A stretch of 64,000 nucleotides of DNA from positions 1 to 64,000 of the forward strand of contig JACPOQ010000022.1 of assembly GCA_016191435.1 (NCBI GenBank), written 5' to 3'. Below are positions 62,841-64,000 of the stretch, in pieces. A model generated the notes under the pieces. The model did no database searches, had not been told where the DNA came from, and saw only the letters and a list, made by a program, of their open reading frames with translations. A program made the translations under genes and the position numbers. This DNA comes from Chloroflexota bacterium (GTDB lineage Bacteria; Chloroflexota; Dehalococcoidia; Tepidiformales; Tepidiformaceae). Every line of letters starts with the position of its first letter. Position 1 is the stretch's first letter.

Positions 62841-62930
62841 AGCTGCTAGCTATTAGCTTCTAGCTGTTAGCTTCGACCGCGGGGACTCTGTTGCGCTGGG
62901 CGGCGGGTGGCGGGCTAAGAGCTAGCAGCT
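62841..62930. repeat. Heptamer array H and its inverted copy
   Basis: AGCTGCT, AGCTATT, AGCTTCT, AGCTGTT, AGCTTCG (62841-62875, exact 7-bp spacing). The first 17 nt have an inverted copy at 62914-62930 with one mismatch, leaving a 56-nt loop. It lies 7 nt past the PAAR-like stop and could end its transcript or be a remnant of a small mobile repeat. Confidence 0.7.
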
Positions 62931-62972
62931 ATCTGCGGGGTACTCCCGGCTGCGAAAATGAGATGCGGACGT

Positions 62973-62978
62973 TATACT
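62973..62978 (+). promoter_or_regulatory. -10 TATACT of the lysozyme-like gene
   Basis: TATACT lies 16 nt before the GTG at 62995. Confidence 0.45.
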
Positions 62979-62994
62979 GCCGCGGGGGTGGCAG

Positions 62995-63834
62995 GTGGCG
63001 GTCAGCGGGAACAATCGCGCGGGCAGGGGGAAATCGGGCGGGAACGGCGGGGTGCTGTTCGCGGGGGCGGTCATCGGGGTGGTGGCGGTGCTGGCGGCCG
63101 GGGGCGGCGGTGTCTCGAACGTGTTCTCGCGGCCGGTGGACAACGCCTACGCCTCGGACCTCCCGGCGGGGTGGGAGTTCGTAAACGACGCGCTCGCGAG
63201 CATGGGCACGGTCGCAATCCAGTTGTGCACGGGGGAGACGGCCCTGAAGGCGGCGAAGGCGCCGGCGGACCAGGCGGCGCGGCAGACGCGGCTCGATGCG
63301 CTGTCGCTGGAATACGAGCGGCTTTCGGACGAGTACAACCGCGAGGTGGCGAACCGGCGGGCGATGGGCGAGCAGCGGCCGTGGGACATCCCGGCGGCGG
63401 CGCCGCCCGTGAGCGTGATGCGGGGGCGGGCCTGCGCAAAGCTGCCGGCGTTCAAGAGCGAGGTCGCGGCCTCGGCGCTGGCGACGTTCGACCCGAACAC
63501 GACGAACCGGATTACGCTCGAGCAGTTGGATGCGGCGGCGGTGGCAGCGGGGTGGCCGATGCAGGATGGGTGGTGGCCGCAGATGCGGCTCATCGTGCAG
63601 TGCGAATCCGGGCTGAACACGCGGGCGCACAACACGAGCGACCCCAACGGCGGGAGCTACGGGCTGGCGCAGCTCAACGGGCGACAGCACTTCGACCGGT
63701 CGGGGGAGGATTTCGAACTGCGGTACGACCCGGTGGTGAACCTGCGGACGGCGCTGTGGCTGCGGACGGTGCGGGGGCGCTTCGGTGGGGCGGGAGGCTG
63801 GAAGAATTGTGCCGAGAAGTACGGGATTGATTGA
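62995..63834 (+). CDS. Membrane-anchored lysozyme-like (SLT/transglycosylase) protein
   Basis: 279 residues from GTG 62995. Gly-rich cytoplasmic start, one TM (about 20-40), a coiled-coil middle (about 75-125) and a C-terminal lysozyme-like domain: catalytic Glu in IVQCESGLN, then GSYGLAQLNG and NLRTALWLRTVRG. Anchored outside the membrane facing peptidoglycan. Has its own promoter and follows the PAAR-like gene by 161 nt; a functional link is possible but unproven. Confidence 0.82.
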   Translation: MAVSGNNRAGRGKSGGNGGVLFAGAVIGVVAVLAAGGGGVSNVFSRPVDNAYASDLPAGWEFVNDALASMGTVAIQLCTGETALKAAKAPADQAARQTRLDALSLEYERLSDEYNREVANRRAMGEQRPWDIPAAAPPVSVMRGRACAKLPAFKSEVAASALATFDPNTTNRITLEQLDAAAVAAGWPMQDGWWPQMRLIVQCESGLNTRAHNTSDPNGGSYGLAQLNGRQHFDRSGEDFELRYDPVVNLRTALWLRTVRGRFGGAGGWKNCAEKYGID

Positions 63835-63920
63835 AGGTAAACGCAAATCTCGGGACTCTTGAGCGAATCGCGCGTATTATGTCATCAAAACTGGGGACAG
63901 GGAGCTTACAGGTTCGTATC

Positions 63921-64000
63921 ATGTCGGGCCTGCGCAGTGCGCGGAGAGGCGCCCCCGCCACCCCGACGCGTCCTTCCGAGGGCGCTCTCGACCTGTCACG
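63921..64000 (+). CDS. Probable gene start running off the right edge
   Basis: ATG at 63921 opens a frame (MSGLRSARRGAP...) with no stop to the window end. AT-richer DNA upstream (TATTAT near 63878) and GGGAGC at about 63899 could drive it. Too short to name. Confidence 0.35.
   Translation, partial: MSGLRSARRGAPATPTRPSEGALDLS

Overview
This is 64 kb of GC-rich bacterial chromosome with no sign of phage. I saw no rRNA, tRNA or CRISPR array. I infer a deep-branching, aerobic or facultative heterotroph, most likely Chloroflexota (Dehalococcoidia-like). Pointers are menaquinone genes (menG-menA), two LLM-class (F420/flavin) oxidoreductases, a form-II cox-type molybdenum hydroxylase cluster with a duplicated large subunit, many mRNAs that look leaderless, and intergenic 7-bp tandem repeats. 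An actinobacterium is the main alternative. The assignment is inference; no marker here is decisive.

Layout. 1-2822: the start of a leftward gene at the edge, then gyrA (-). 2946-3818: coiled-coil protein with a likely PD-(D/E)XK C-terminus. 3876-10456: five-gene cox-type operon (-) coxG-coxS-coxL-coxL-coxM. 10635-12738: zinc alcohol dehydrogenase and prmA. 12776-16255: D,D-carboxypeptidase lipoprotein and an MMPL transporter (-). 17065-21560: moxR - DUF58 - TgpA-like operon whose transglutaminase domain has lost its catalytic triad. 21659-23959: divergent CoxD-like AAA+ ATPase and fabF. 24006-27646: small hypotheticals, two genes broken by single-base deletions, and a 19-bp TTAGGG-bearing tandem repeat between convergent genes. 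27899-33396: purF, alkA, menG-menA, a VOC protein and a zinc-finger RNase HI. 33480-33840: two oppositely oriented remnants of an oligopeptide permease.

33901-39255: a split PEP-synthase-like dikinase (phosphohistidine protein plus ATP-binding protein fused to a cyclic-nucleotide domain) and a chemoreceptor. 39507-41146: Ltp2-like thiolase fold plus DUF35 partner. 41547-45893: response regulator, LLM oxidoreductase, lipoprotein, histidine phosphatase and ychF. 46002-49653: oligopeptide ABC transporter (two permeases and a Tat lipoprotein) without an ATPase. 49792-51885: alpha/beta hydrolase and a glycosidase-like protein. 52150-56179: MacA/MacB-type efflux operon. 56205-58493: SDR and amidase bounded by heptamer arrays. 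59028-60904: two-gene AbiE-like cassette with nested palindromes at its start. 61005-63834: sugar-dehydrogenase lipoprotein, PAAR-like DUF4280 protein and a membrane-anchored lysozyme-like protein. A new gene probably starts at 63921.

Strongest candidates for something undescribed: the AbiE-like cassette whose regulator carries a nuclease-like domain; the split dikinase gated by a cyclic-nucleotide domain, which resembles phenylphosphate synthase rearranged; the pseudo-transglutaminase; and two genome-wide-looking signals, the heptamer arrays and the leaderless promoter geometry.
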